From contig NZ_CP025433.1 of the NCBI RefSeq assembly GCF_002847445.1, positions 62,001-126,000 on the forward strand: 64,000 nucleotides of DNA, given 5' to 3'. This DNA comes from Paracoccus zhejiangensis. Lineage in GTDB: Bacteria; Pseudomonadota; Alphaproteobacteria; Rhodobacterales; Rhodobacteraceae. Positions 8,908 to 19,700 of this stretch are shown piece after piece (position 1 is the stretch's first letter; every line of letters begins with the position of its first letter). Under the pieces are notes generated by a model that was given only the letters and a program-made list of their open reading frames with translations, had not been told where the DNA came from and ran no database searches. A program made the translations under genes and the position numbers.

Positions 8908-9945
8908 ATGACAGATCAAACCGGTCGGCTCGGAAACGCGCCTCCCCGCAACGCGCGCGCCTGGCTCAGCACCCTGGCGCGGTATCGCGACCCGATGTCG
9001 GCGCGCAGCCTTTTCGAACTGGCGGCGACGCTGGTGCCGTTCGTCGCCCTCTGGGTGCTGGCCTGGGCGGCGCTTTCCGTAAGCGCATGGCTGGCGCTGT
9101 CCGTGGCGCTTCTGAACGGGGCATTCCTTGTCAGGATCTTCGTCATCCAGCACGACTGCGGACATGGGTCGTTTCTGACCAACAGAAAGGCGCAGGACTG
9201 GATCGGTCGTACCCTCGGTGTTCTGACCCTGACGCCCTATGCCGTCTGGAAGCGCACCCATTCGATCCATCACGCACATCATGGAGACCTCGATCAGCGC
9301 GGTATCGGGGATGTGCTGACACTGACCATCGATGAGTACCGGGCACGCTCGGCCGTCGGTCGCCTGATGTATCGGCTGTATCGCCACCCGGTCGTGCTGT
9401 TCCTGCTGGGGCCGAGCTATCTGTTCATCCTGCAAAACCGGCTGCCCATGGGCCTTATGAACGCCGGCTGGCGCTACTGGACCTCGGCCATGGGCACCAA
9501 TGCGATGATTGGCATAGCCCTAGGGTTGATGATCTGGTTCGGCGGGCTGATGCCGGTGCTGCTGATCTTCCTTCCCACCTCTGTCGTGGCGGCGACGATC
9601 GGGGTCTGGCTGTTCTACGTCCAGCACCAGTTCGAAGAGACCCATTGGTCTCGCGGGGAGCAGTGGCAGCTGCATCATGCGGCGCTCGAGGGCAGTTCAC
9701 ATTATGTGCTGCCGCAGCCGCTGCAATGGCTGTCCGGGAACATCGGCATCCACCATGTGCATCACCTCTATTCCCGGATTCCGTTCTATCGGTTGCCCGA
9801 AGTCCTCCGCGATCACCGCGAACTGGCAGAGGCGCAACGCCTTACCATTGGCGAAAGCCTTGCGACGGTGCGGCTGCATCTTTGGGATGAGACAGAGGGC
9901 AGACTGGTGTCCTTTGCCGAGGTTCGCGCAAGATCCGGCCTGTAG
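8908..9945 (+). CDS. membrane fatty acid desaturase
   Basis: Membrane desaturases insert double bonds in acyl chains using a di-iron site held by histidine boxes. The 345-residue product (start ATG 8908, weak upstream purine stretch) has the three boxes in order: HDCGHGSF, then HSIHHAHHGD, then GIHHVHHLYSR. Paired hydrophobic segments lie at about residues 40-75 and in the middle of the protein. The box order and sequence resemble the omega-6/DesA-type group. It is a single gene with no pathway neighbours, so the acyl substrate (lipid-linked or carotenoid-like) cannot be told from context. A longer in-frame start at 8851 exists but would add residues unlike the family. Confidence 0.88.
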   Translation: MTDQTGRLGNAPPRNARAWLSTLARYRDPMSARSLFELAATLVPFVALWVLAWAALSVSAWLALSVALLNGAFLVRIFVIQHDCGHGSFLTNRKAQDWIGRTLGVLTLTPYAVWKRTHSIHHAHHGDLDQRGIGDVLTLTIDEYRARSAVGRLMYRLYRHPVVLFLLGPSYLFILQNRLPMGLMNAGWRYWTSAMGTNAMIGIALGLMIWFGGLMPVLLIFLPTSVVAATIGVWLFYVQHQFEETHWSRGEQWQLHHAALEGSSHYVLPQPLQWLSGNIGIHHVHHLYSRIPFYRLPEVLRDHRELAEAQRLTIGESLATVRLHLWDETEGRLVSFAEVRARSGL

Positions 9946-10043
9946 TCTTGACCAGCGACAAGGCCGACACCCTGTCTCGGCCGAAGACAACCGGGGCTGG
10001 TCCTGCAGAAAGAAACCCGGTCGCCGCGCACGCAGGCCCTAAC

Positions 10044-10397
10044 TCAAGCGGCCTGACGGCGAGAAAGGGCGATCAGATCCTCGGGGACGAAGCCAGCGCT
10101 GCGAGCGGCGGCGATGAAGGCACGGCGCGCGGTTCCGACCGAGCCCAGGCAGTCCATGGCAGCATCAAGATGATGCAGCGCACGTTCGCGAGCGTCATCT
10201 GACACCGGCCATTTTCTGGACAGCCAGTATCTTGCCTGCTCGATGGTACTGAATTTCTGCACGTCGCCTTCCGGCGACATGACAAAGGACAGGGGTTCCC
10301 CCCAGTGGATTTCTATCAAGTCAACTCTTTCAGGGAGAAGAGAACGGGCACATTCACCATGTGCATCCGGTTCAGGAGTACGGGCGGGTCCGGACAT
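10044..10397 (-). CDS. DUF982-domain protein
   Basis: The C-terminal part carries the DUF982 pattern: an aromatic/acidic strand, then an Ala-rich helix with EQARYWLSRKWPV, then the ARRAFIAAARSAGF helix. Function is unknown; the family is common and often multi-copy on plasmids and chromosomes of Rhizobiales and Rhodobacterales. The start is uncertain. ATG 10397 gives 117 residues, ATG 10409 adds four, and a TTG just before IEIHWGEP would give a shorter protein closer to the usual size. It lies just beside the IS256 insertion and runs in the same direction as that element's transposase. Confidence 0.75.
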   Translation of the reverse strand: MSGPARTPEPDAHGECARSLLPERVDLIEIHWGEPLSFVMSPEGDVQKFSTIEQARYWLSRKWPVSDDARERALHHLDAAMDCLGSVGTARRAFIAAARSAGFVPEDLIALSRRQAA

Positions 10398-10479
10398 CGC
10401 CGATCCCACCCGCAGTAAAGCTGCCTGGACTCAGGCGAGCGTAAGATTCGTAGCCGATTCGCGGGTCACGTCCGTCAAG

Positions 10480-11825
10480 GTGGTGTAATTTCTCGGATGG
10501 CCTGAGGGCATGATTAGGCGGCTTTCGTTGTGATGCTAAGAATGGGATCGATCTCCTCCTTGTCGATCTGGGCGAAGGCCTCGACCATCATGTAGCGGCT
10601 TGCAGTCTGCCACTCGTCGTTTTGTTCGAAGAGGACGGCACCGATCAGGCGCATGATGGAGGCCTCGTTGGGGAAGATCCCGACGACGTCGGCGCGGCGT
10701 TTCACTTCCTTGTTCAGACGCTCGATCGGGTTGGTCGAGTGCAGTTTGGTGCGGTGCTGGCGAGGGAAGGACATGTAGGCCAGCACATCGTGCTCGCTTT
10801 CGTCCATGAGGTCGGCCAGCTTTGGCCATCTCGGGCGCAACTGCTCGGCCACCTTGCGCCAGGTTTCGCCGGCATGGGCACGGTCGGGCTGGTCGAAGGC
10901 CTGCCGGATCGCGGCTGCGATGACGGTGTGCTGGCCGCGCGAAACATGAGCGAGGGCATTGCGCATCCAGTGAACGCGGCACCGCTGCCACGTCGCTTCG
11001 AACACCCGGGCGATGGCGGCCTTGAGACCGGTGTGGGCGTCGCTGATGACCAAGCGGACCCCACCGAGGCCGCGCGCCTTCAGCGAGCGCAGGAACTCTG
11101 TCCAGAAGGTTTCGGCCTCAGAAGGACCGATGCCCAGACCGATGATTTCCCTGCGCCCCTCGGTGTTCGCGGCCACGGCGATTATCGCCGCCACCGGCAC
11201 GATACGGCCGCCCTGCCGGACCTTCAGATAGGTGGCATCCAGCCAGAGATAGGGCCAATCGCCGGTCAGCGGCCGGTTCAGGAACTCGCCGACCCTTTCG
11301 TCGATGTCCTTGCACAGCTTGGACACGGTGCTCTTGGAGATGCCCGACAGCCCCATGGCCTGCACCAACTCGTCGACGCGACGGGTCGAGACGCCACCGA
11401 TCCAGGCTTCCTGGATCACCGCGACCAGCGCCTGTTCCGAGGTCTTCCGGGCTTCGAGGAAGCCGGGGAAATAGCTGCCCTTCCGGAGCTTCGGCACCCG
11501 CAGGTTCAGCGTGCCCAAACGGGTATCGAGAGCGCGCTCTCGATACCCGTTGCGCCAGGTCGTGCGTTCGCCGCTGCGTTCATGCCGGCCGGCGCCGATC
11601 AGGCCGTCGACATCACTCTCCATGATCAGCTGAAGAACGGCCTCGGCAATGCCGCGCAGGAAATCGCCCTGATCATGCTTGGCCAGAAGCTCGGACAGGT
11701 CCATGTTGGTCTTGGTCATCGGGGTCTCCGTAAGGTTCGTGGTTGAAGCGTCGAAACTCCACCTCGACCATACACCTCGATGGCCACCCGGGATTACACC
11801 GATGAAGGCGTAGAAATTACACCAC
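10480..11825 (-). mobile_element. IS256-family insertion sequence (about 1.35 kb)
   Basis: The element is bounded by a perfect 14-base inverted repeat, GTGGTGTAATTTCT at 10480-10493 and its complement at 11812-11825. It contains one full transposase. The size is normal for IS256. No clean 8-9 bp target duplication abuts these ends. The 8-mer cacgtccg occurs at 10467-10474 and 11823-11830, overlapping the right repeat, so the true ends may differ by a few bases. The right end overlaps the last codons of the cold-shock gene. Confidence 0.85.
10514..11719 (-). CDS. IS256-family (mutator-type) transposase
   Basis: A DDE transposase of 401 residues, full length for the family. The acidic residues sit in WLDATYLKV, VISDAHTGLKAA and the conserved STNPIERLNKEVKRR segment; the RCRVHWMRNAL box typical of the mutator superfamily lies between. 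N-terminal residues GRHERSGERTTWRNGYRER match the usual DNA-binding region. The frame is uninterrupted and both inverted repeats flank it, so the element is probably still active. Confidence 0.95.
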   Translation of the reverse strand: MTKTNMDLSELLAKHDQGDFLRGIAEAVLQLIMESDVDGLIGAGRHERSGERTTWRNGYRERALDTRLGTLNLRVPKLRKGSYFPGFLEARKTSEQALVAVIQEAWIGGVSTRRVDELVQAMGLSGISKSTVSKLCKDIDERVGEFLNRPLTGDWPYLWLDATYLKVRQGGRIVPVAAIIAVAANTEGRREIIGLGIGPSEAETFWTEFLRSLKARGLGGVRLVISDAHTGLKAAIARVFEATWQRCRVHWMRNALAHVSRGQHTVIAAAIRQAFDQPDRAHAGETWRKVAEQLRPRWPKLADLMDESEHDVLAYMSFPRQHRTKLHSTNPIERLNKEVKRRADVVGIFPNEASIMRLIGAVLFEQNDEWQTASRYMMVEAFAQIDKEEIDPILSITTKAA

Positions 11826-12023
11826 GTCCGCGGACGCTAACGATTCGCGGCCATTGCGGTCGCGCTCGATGTCGAACGAGACAGCCTGACCGTCTTCGAG
11901 GCCACGCAGCCCTGCGCGTTCCAGCGCGGTGACATGGACGAAGACGTCCTTGGCTCCACCTTCGGGGGCAATAAAGCCGAAACCCTTGGTAGCGTTGAAC
12001 CATTTCACGTTGCCATTGGCCAT
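11817..12023 (-). CDS. cold-shock (CspA-like) protein with IS-altered C terminus
   Basis: A 68-residue single CSD domain that binds RNA/ssDNA. RNP1-like GFGFIAP and RNP2-like VFVHVT are both present, as are the N-terminal [10 protein letters not shown] strand and [29 protein letters not shown] ribosome site precedes ATG 12023; the longer frame to 12122 is unlike the family. The last codons (GTG GTG TAA) come from the inverted repeat of the adjacent IS256 element, so the natural C terminus after about residue 63 has been replaced. The five-strand fold should survive. Confidence 0.88.
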   Translation of the reverse strand: MANGNVKWFNATKGFGFIAPEGGAKDVFVHVTALERAGLRGLEDGQAVSFDIERDRNGRESLASADVV

Positions 12024-12229
12024 CGTGACATTCCTTTTCAAGATGCTGCCCACACAACGTAGCAGCCCGGCAAAGCTGAAGATCGAATGCTGAGCCGAAA
12101 GGAGCAGGTCCGAAAAAAACATATGCTCATCCCATATAGGGCAAGGAGCGTGAAATTACGAGGAGTATCTGGGTGCCCCAAAAAATAACTCAGACCTGCT
12201 GCGAAAACAGGGCAGTTTTGCGGAATACT

Positions 12230-12412
12230 TCAGTCACCCGGCTCTTCCTTCACCCGCTTTTCCGGGCTTGTATCGGCGTTTGCATCCTTTTCCGTCGTCG
12301 GCCTCGACGCCGGCTTTCTTCCCCAGACGGGTTTCCGATAGGATCGCGGCGCTGCTTTCTGGCTCAGAAATTCGGCCAGGTTGAACGGCGTCTTAGGTGT
12401 CGAATATCCCAT
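12230..12412 (-). CDS. small basic hypothetical protein
   Basis: A 60-residue product starting at ATG 12412, with a strong AGGAG ribosome site eight bases upstream. It begins MGYSTPKTPFNLAEF and has a Lys/Arg/Pro-rich tail, likely disordered. There are no cysteines or hydrophobic helix. I do not recognise a family. A strong hairpin lies just upstream in its leader. Confidence 0.6.
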   Translation of the reverse strand: MGYSTPKTPFNLAEFLSQKAAPRSYRKPVWGRKPASRPTTEKDANADTSPEKRVKEEPGD

Positions 12413-12437
12413 ATCACTTTCTCCTGATTTACAAAGC

Positions 12438-12465
12438 AAAGCGGCGGAGCAGGCTCCGCCGCTTT
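12438..12465 (-). terminator. 13-bp perfect hairpin ahead of the small gene
   Basis: aaagcggcggagc at 12438-12450 pairs perfectly with 12453-12465 across a two-base loop. On the minus strand it is followed by a weak T-rich stretch (tttgctttgt) and then the ribosome site of the gene starting at 12412. It could be a terminator for minus-strand transcription or a leader structure. Direction cannot be settled from sequence. Confidence 0.6.
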
Positions 12466-12815
12466 ACCCTCCCGGCTACTCTTTCTTGATGGGTGCGGAC
12501 GAGCTGTAAATTAGCATCGCCTTGTCCCACCAATTCACACGGGAACCTTAACCGCCATTGCGAGGCGGTTTCCTATTCCTGGATCAGCTTGTGCAGCCGG
12601 ACATAAGGCAGCATCGCCCCGCCACCAGAGGAATCGACCTCGATGGATTTTTCTTCACGCGCTGAACATGTTCTTGAGTCTGTACTCTCATTGGTGTTGC
12701 CAGCGGAACTCGCGAGTACTGGCGCGCAGTATCTGTTCGATTTTCGCATCAAATCCCCCCGTATTTTAAGTGTTTACTTGTTCCTGACGATGCCGAAGCC
12801 ATCGATGGCAGCCTA

Positions 12816-13022
12816 TCAGGGACGGGGCTTTCGCTTCTGTGGAGGGTCCGCAGATAGCTCTTCCTCCTTTGCCAGACGGGCAGCGCGAAGTGACTGAGTC
12901 AATTCATGGCGTTTTCGGAATTCCGCTTCGACGATGTCTCGCGCAGCGACTGTGGTTCGGTCCATGAGGTTCTCTCTGGGAGACGCGCGAAGAACCTCTT
13001 GCTTCCTTTTTTTGGCAGTCAA
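12816..13022 (-). CDS. small charged hypothetical protein
   Basis: The best start is a TTG at 13022 preceded by GGAGG at six bases, giving 68 residues; a longer ATG frame reaches 13181, and an internal ATG would give 49. The protein is rich in Lys, Arg, Glu and Ala and predicted helical throughout, with DIVEAEFRKRHELTQSLRAA as a clear amphipathic stretch. The family and function are not recognised. The neighbouring 12466-12815 stretch holds nothing else convincing. Confidence 0.5.
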   Translation of the reverse strand: MTAKKRKQEVLRASPRENLMDRTTVAARDIVEAEFRKRHELTQSLRAARLAKEEELSADPPQKRKPRP

Positions 13023-13539
13023 ATCAACCTCCGCTCCATGCCGTTTTTGCAGAACTGAACTGCAAAACCACACCGGCAAAAGCCGATGTGAGATAAGAGA
13101 ATTCCACGGAGATTTCTCACGAAAGAGATAAATCGCGCAGTCACCCGATCGTTCACCCGGGCAAGCTCTGCTCCTATCCAAGTAAGCAGTCGTTTCAGAA
13201 AATCAAGGCATTACAATAAATAAATTATCAAACCCAACCCGAAGCCACTCCAACCGCATGATATAATGACAACTTATGAGCACCCTTCGCTTCAGCCGCT
13301 GTAACGCTCATCCAAAGGGGTTGCTATTGAGGTCCTCTTCCATCATTCTCACGTCACAAGTTGATCTGGCGTCGAGAAAGCTCCGCCCGACGCCGTTGCC
13401 TTGATATCCAAAAATTACTGGCACTCCCTGAGTGAGTGAATGTGATCGCTGGTTCGAAACCTTCTCAGCCCCTTCGCATCGCGCGTGGGCTGAATAATCA
13501 TGCCCGCGCTTTGCGGTCCGTAAATCAAAGGATAACTAT
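13023..13539. other. intergenic region, locally AT-richer
   Basis: About 500 bases upstream of the small basic protein and the glucan synthase. The part around 13195-13275 is AT-richer than its surroundings and probably carries a promoter, but no sigma-70 pair could be assigned. No gene, tRNA or strong hairpin was identified. Confidence 0.4.
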
Positions 13540-13674
13540 ATGGCCAAGGGAAATAAACGCGGAAATCGTGAGGCGAAGAAGCCCAAACAGGTCAAGGCTG
13601 CCCCAGTAGCGGCGCCTCTGTTCGAAAAAGGCGCACTGGCACCCGCTGCAGCGCCGAAGAAGAAAAAGGGTTGA
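13540..13674 (+). CDS. 44-residue Lys/Arg-rich conserved small protein
   Basis: ATG 13540 follows an AAAGGAT ribosome site. The product begins MAKGNKRGNREAKKPKQ and ends in a KKKKG tail. Short basic proteins with this MAKGxKRxNREAKKPK start recur in Rhizobiales and Rhodobacterales genomes and have no assigned function. The stop (13672-13674) overlaps a TTG at 13671 that opens the glucan-synthase frame, so the two may be translationally coupled. It is too short for many gene finders. Confidence 0.7.
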   Translation: MAKGNKRGNREAKKPKQVKAAPVAAPLFEKGALAPAAAPKKKKG

Positions 13675-13715
13675 GCGGCTGCCTCGGAGCGGCGGTCGAA
13701 CGTATTTCTGCCGGG

Positions 13716-16700
13716 ATGACGACCCGTGATATCGTGCCGGGTCACCCCTGGGCGGATACGGCACCTGTTCGCGCAGAACTTTTCAGCGCCGAGCGGCTTG
13801 AGCAGCACGCGATCTCGCTGGCTTCTGCGCAGCCGGTGGCTGAACGGACAAAAAGGGTCCGGACATTGCGCCGCCGGCTGGACGACAATGCAAAGGTGTT
13901 GCTTACGGCGTGGCGCGCCAGCGCCAGTGAAGTTGCAGCCGGGCGCGAAGTGGTGCCCGCCGCGACCTGGCTTCTGGACAATTACCACCTCGTCGAGGCG
14001 CAGATCCGGGAAGTTCGCACCGATCTTCCCGAAGGGTATTATCGTCTTTTGCCAAAACTGGCGGATGGTCCATTCGCAGGATACCCACGCGTCTTCGGCG
14101 TGACCTGGGCATTCGTGGCCCATACCGACAGCCATTTCGATCCGGACATCCTGCGCCGTTACCTCGTCGCATATCAAACGGTGCAGCCGCTGACGATCGG
14201 CGAGCTCTGGGCCGTTGCCATCACCCTGCGCATCGTTCTGATCGAGAACCTGCGCCGGCTGGCGGATCAGATGACGATGGGGCGCGCTGACCGGCTCGAT
14301 GCCAACAGCCTCGCTGATCGCATCTGTGCCCCGGGTCAGGCACATACCGCCTTGTTGCCCGAAGTGGCACGCCTCGCCGGACGCCCGCTGTCCGAGGTGT
14401 TCGCCGCCCAACTGGCCAAACGCATGCGCGACCGCGATCCGCGCACCAATCCCGCGCTCGGCTGGCTTGAGGAGACTCTGGCGACGCAGGGAACGAATAT
14501 CGACACTGTCGTCCGCCACGCACAGGAACGACAGGGCGCCTCGAACGTCACTCTGCGCAATGTCATCACCGCGATGCGCAGAATTTCCGCGACCGACTGG
14601 TCTGATCTCTTTGAAAGCGTCAGCCTGGTCGAGGCTGATCTGCGCGACTATCCCGGCTATGCGGCAATGGATTTTCCCAGTCGCAATCTTTACCGCAGTG
14701 GGGTCGAGGATCTCGCGCGCGGTGTTGCACTGAGCGAGGGAGAAGTCGTCGCTTTGGCATGCCGACGGGCATCGGCAGCGCCCGCAGGGACCATGCGGGC
14801 GGATCCTGGTTGGTCGTTGATCGCGGCAGGAAGACCGGCCTTTGAACAGGAGATCGGCTTTCGCCCCCCTATCCATCTGAGGTTTCGCAGATGGGGGATC
14901 GCCGCGGGCCTGCGTGGCTATCTCGGCGCTATCGCGGTTCTGACGCTGGTCTTGCTATCGCTGTGCGTCATGTGGATCACGGGTGGAGTTGTCGGGGCTC
15001 TCTGGCTTCTGGCCATGGTGCTGCCGGCCAGCGGCGTTGCGGTGATGCTGGTGGACCGCATCTTGGGCGGCGGTATCGGTGCAACCTTATTGCCGGGCCT
15101 CGATCTGAGGGCAGGCGTGCCGTCCGAGTTTCGTACGGTTGTCGCGGTCCCGGTATTGGTGTCTGGCGACGATGATCTGCGCGCGCAAATAGAGGCGTTA
15201 GAGGTTCATCATCTTTCTGGTGCAGGCGGCGATCTGACGTTCATTCTGCTGACGGACAACGTTGACGCCCCGCATGAGGTCATGCCGGGCGATGCGGCAC
15301 TGCTGGAACAGGCGACAGAGGGCATCGCAGCCCTGAACCGTCGCCATCCGCCTGGTCCGGCGGGCCCGCGTTTCCTGCACCTGCACCGCCCCAGGCAGTT
15401 CAATGCGTCCGAGGGCGTCTGGATGGGGTGGGAGCGCAAGCGCGGCAAGCTGCACGAATTGAACCTCTTGTTGCGCGGGGCAACGGATACGGGGTTCCGC
15501 GAAGCCGATGGGCGCGTGCCCGTCGTTCCTGCCGATGTGCGCTATGTCATCACGCTGGATGCCGACACAAGGATGCCGCGCGACACGGCGGCGCGTCTGA
15601 TCGGCAAGATCGCCCATCCGCTGAACCGTCCGATCTTTGATCCCGCATTGGGCCGGGTGACCAGCGGCTACGGTATTCTGCAACCCCGTGTCACCCCATC
15701 GCTGGAGTCAGGCCTGCCCGCCACGCTCTATCAAAAGGCGACCGCAGGGCCGGGCGGGATGGAACCCTATGCCTCGGCGGCCTCGGATCTGTGGCAGGAT
15801 CTGTTCGGCGAGGGGTCTTTTACCGGCAAGGGTATCTATGACGTCGACGCCTTCGAGGCGGCGATGCGGGGGCGAGTGCCTGACAATACCCTGCTGAGCC
15901 ATGACCTGCTGGAGGGCATTTTCTCCCGCGCGGGTCTGGCCTCGGATGTCGAACTGATCGAGGCCTTTCCTGGCCGTGTTGACGTTGCCGCGCGCCGCCA
16001 ACATCGCTGGACGCGGGGCGACTGGCAGCTTTTGCGCTGGCTCTTCGCGCCCGGGGTGCCGGTGCTGGGACGGGTCAAGATGGCCGATACGCTGCGCCGC
16101 TCGCTGATCGCACCGTCCATGCTCGCGGCGTTGACGCTCGGGTGGTTGCTGCCGGGAAAGGCTGCGCTAAGCGCCACGCTGCTGCTGTTGGCCGCGCTGG
16201 CGTTGCCGGTGGTCTGGCCGACGATCCTTGGGGTGATCCCGCGTCGGGCGGGGTTGGACTCCTCCAGCCATCTTCGCCAGTCGGCGGGCGATCTGGGTAT
16301 GGCCGGCTTGCGGGTCGGGCTGGCTGCGACTTTCCTCGCCGATAACGCCTCGCGCATGATGGATGCCATTCTGCGCAGTCTGTGGCGGACCGGTGTCTCT
16401 CACCGCCATCTTCTGGAGTGGACAACTGCAGCCCAGGCATCTGGCCGGGCGCGGCCCGGGCTTTGGAGCCTTTCACTCTTCATGGCCGGCGGGATGGGGT
16501 TGGGCGTAATTCTGGTGACCGGCGCCGTGACACTGGCGCCTGCTGCGGCCCCGCTGGCGCTGCCGTTTGCGGCGTTGTGGCTTTGTGCGCCGTTCATCGC
16601 ATTCCGGATCAGCCGTCCATCTGCCGGCCCGCAACAGAATACCCTGTCCCCCGATGCCGCGCGTGACCTGCGCGTGATCGCCCGTGCGACCTGGCGCTAT

Positions 16701-19700
16701 TTCGAGACCTTCGTGACGGCGGATCACAGCCATCTGCCGCCCGACAACCATCAGGAAGTTCCCGTGCCGCTGACTGCGGCCCGCACCTCGCCCACGAATA
16801 TGGGCCTCTATCTGCTGTCCTGCGTGGCCGCCCGCGATTTCGGCTGGATCGGAACCGTCGAGGCGACAGAAAGGTTGGAGGCTACCCTTGCCACGATGCA
16901 AGAACTGCCGAAGCATAAAGGGCATTTCTACAACTGGTATGGGACGGCAGATGGGCAGGTGCTCAACCCGGCCTATGTCTCATCGGTCGACAGCGGGAAT
17001 CTGGCAGGGCATCTGATCGCTCTGGCAAACGCCTGCGAAAGCTGGGCAAGCGATGAAGGCTGGCCGGACAGCAACACCCAACGCGCGGGCCTTGTCGATA
17101 CACTCCGACTTGCCCGGCAGTCACAAAATGGCGGCGGAGTGCCCATCAGCGGCCTCCTGGACGGGTTGGAGGCTGCAATACTCATCCCCGGCGAAAGCGT
17201 CGCCTGGCCAGCCATCCTTCGTCTGGCCGTAAAGGCCAAGGGGGCATTGGCGAGCGAACCATTTGCCGATGATCTTCGCGAATGGTTGCAGGCCCTGTGT
17301 GATCAATGCGCGCGCAACGCTCATCCCTATGATCCCGCCGCGCTGCCGCCGCGGCTGCACGCATTGGCGGCGCAGGCGCGGGCCATGGCTCTGGCGATGG
17401 ATTTCGCCTTTCTCTTCGATCCAGACCGCAAGCTTCTGTCGATCGGCTGGTCCCGCAACGACAATGCCCTCGACGAGAGCTGCTATGACCTTCTGGCCTC
17501 CGAGGCGCGGCTGGCCAGCCTGTTCGCCATCGCAAAGGGCGATGTGCCGGTGCGCCACTGGTTCCGCCTGGGCCGACCCGCCACGCCCGCGCGCGGCGGG
17601 TCGGTGCTGGTATCCTGGTCCGGCTCGATGTTCGAATATCTGATGCCGGCATTGGTGATGGAGGAGCCATCGGGCAGCCTGCTCGATCAGACCAACCGGC
17701 AGGTTGTGGCCGGGCAGCGCGCCTACGGCCGCCGGCATGGGGTCCCCTGGGGCATATCGGAATCCGGCTTCAACGCTCGCGATCTGGATATGAATTACCA
17801 GTACTCCACCTTCGGTATCCCGGGAATGGGGCTGAAGCGCGGCCTTGCCACCGATCTGGTGGTGGCGCCCTATGCCACCGGGCTTGCGACGATGTTCGCC
17901 CCGGCCGAGGCTCACCGCAACTATGCCGCGCTGGCGGCGGCTGGAGGCCGTGGTCGCTACGGGTTTTATGAGGCGCTGGATTTCACGCCCTCGCGGCTGC
18001 TTGACGGCGAAACCGTTGCCGTGGTTCGCAGCTATATGGCGCATCATCAGGGCATGACCATCGTCGCCATCGCAAATGTCCTGCAGTCTGGCCGCATCCG
18101 GTCGCATTTCCATGCCGAGCCGATGATACGCGCGACCGAGCTTGTCTTGCAGGAACGCATCCCGCGCGACATCCCCGCCGTGACGCCGCGCCTTGAAGCC
18201 GTGGCGGTGCCCGACAGCCCGAGCGCGCTGGACATGCAGCGGATGGCGCTGATCGAAGGCACCCCACAGGGGCCGCCGGTCAGCCATATCCTGTCGAACG
18301 GCAGTTATTCGGTGATGCTGACCACAACCGGCGGCGGCTATAGCCGTTGGGGCGACATCGCCCTGACGCGATGGCAGGCGGATGCCACGCGTGACACCGG
18401 CGGCACGCGGATCTGGCTACGCGATCTACAGGGCGGCCAGCTGCATTCCGTCGAGGGCGCGGCAGACGACGACCAGCGCGAGGTGCAGTTCTTTGAGGAT
18501 CGCGTCGGCTTCTCACGCAGGCAGGGCACTCTATCCACAGCGATGGATGTGCTCGTTTCGGGCGAGGATGATGCCGAAGTGCGCCGGGTTGCAATCACTT
18601 CCACGTCCCGCCGTCCGCGTGAGGTAGAACTGACATCCTATGCCGAGCTGGCCCTGACCACACAGGCTGCGGATGCAGCGCATCCCGCCTTTACCCGGAT
18701 GTTCGTGCAGACCGAATACCTGCCGGAATTCGGCGCGGTCATCGCGACCCGCAGGCCGCGTTCCCCTGATGAAACCCCGGTCTGGGCGGCCCATTTTCTG
18801 GTGGTGGAGGGTGAGCTTTCCGCGGCGATGGAATTCGAGACCGACCGCGCTGCTTTTGTCGGGCGCGACAATGACCTGTCCTCGGCGCAGGCTCTGATCC
18901 CGGGGAGCCGGTTGGAGGGAGGGATCGGCACTGTGCTGGACCCGGTCTTTGCGCTGCGTCAGCGGGTCAGGATCCCGGCAGGCGGCACCGTGAAACTCGC
19001 GTTCTGGACAGTGGTCGCGCCGACCCGCGATGCGCTCACCGACCTGATCGACCGACACCATGACCGCAATGCCTTTGATAGGGCAAAAACACTTGCCTGG
19101 ACCCAGGCACAGGTTCAACTGCGCCATCTCGCGATCACACCGGTGCAGGCAGCCGGCTTCCAGCGCCTCACCGCGCCGATCCTCTGTTCGGACATGCGTT
19201 TCCGGGCGCGTGCCGATCTTGTTGCCACGGGCGCAGGCAAGCAATCTGCACTTTGGCCGATGGGCGTCTCGGGCGATCTGCCCATCGTGCTGCTGCGCAT
19301 CGACGATGCCGCCGACATCGCGCGGGTGCATGAGATGCTGCTGGCGCAGGAATATTGGCGTGGCAAAGGCTTGGCGGTGGATCTGGTAATCCTCAACGAG
19401 CATCCCGCCTCCTATGTTCAGGGCCTGCAAACGGGGATCGAGGCGGCGCTGAGGGGCTCGCGGGCGCCGGATGGCGGTGGAGGTGGGCAAACACATGCCC
19501 TGCGCGCCGATCTGATCTCGCCCGAGGCGCGGTCGCTGCTGATCTCGGTGGCGCGGGTGCATCTGGTGGCGCGGCGCGGCACCCTGGCCGAACAGATCGC
19601 TGCAATCCTGGCAGATGATATTGGCGAAGAGGAGCCCCCGGCGACACGGGCGCGGCAACTCCCTGCCACGGCCAGCCCACCAGCGGTCGAAGAACTGGAG

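Noticed and set aside
13440..13480. ggttcgaaacc resembling a tRNA T-loop
   Set aside because: The stem does not pair and no acceptor or anticodon arm lies upstream within tRNA length.
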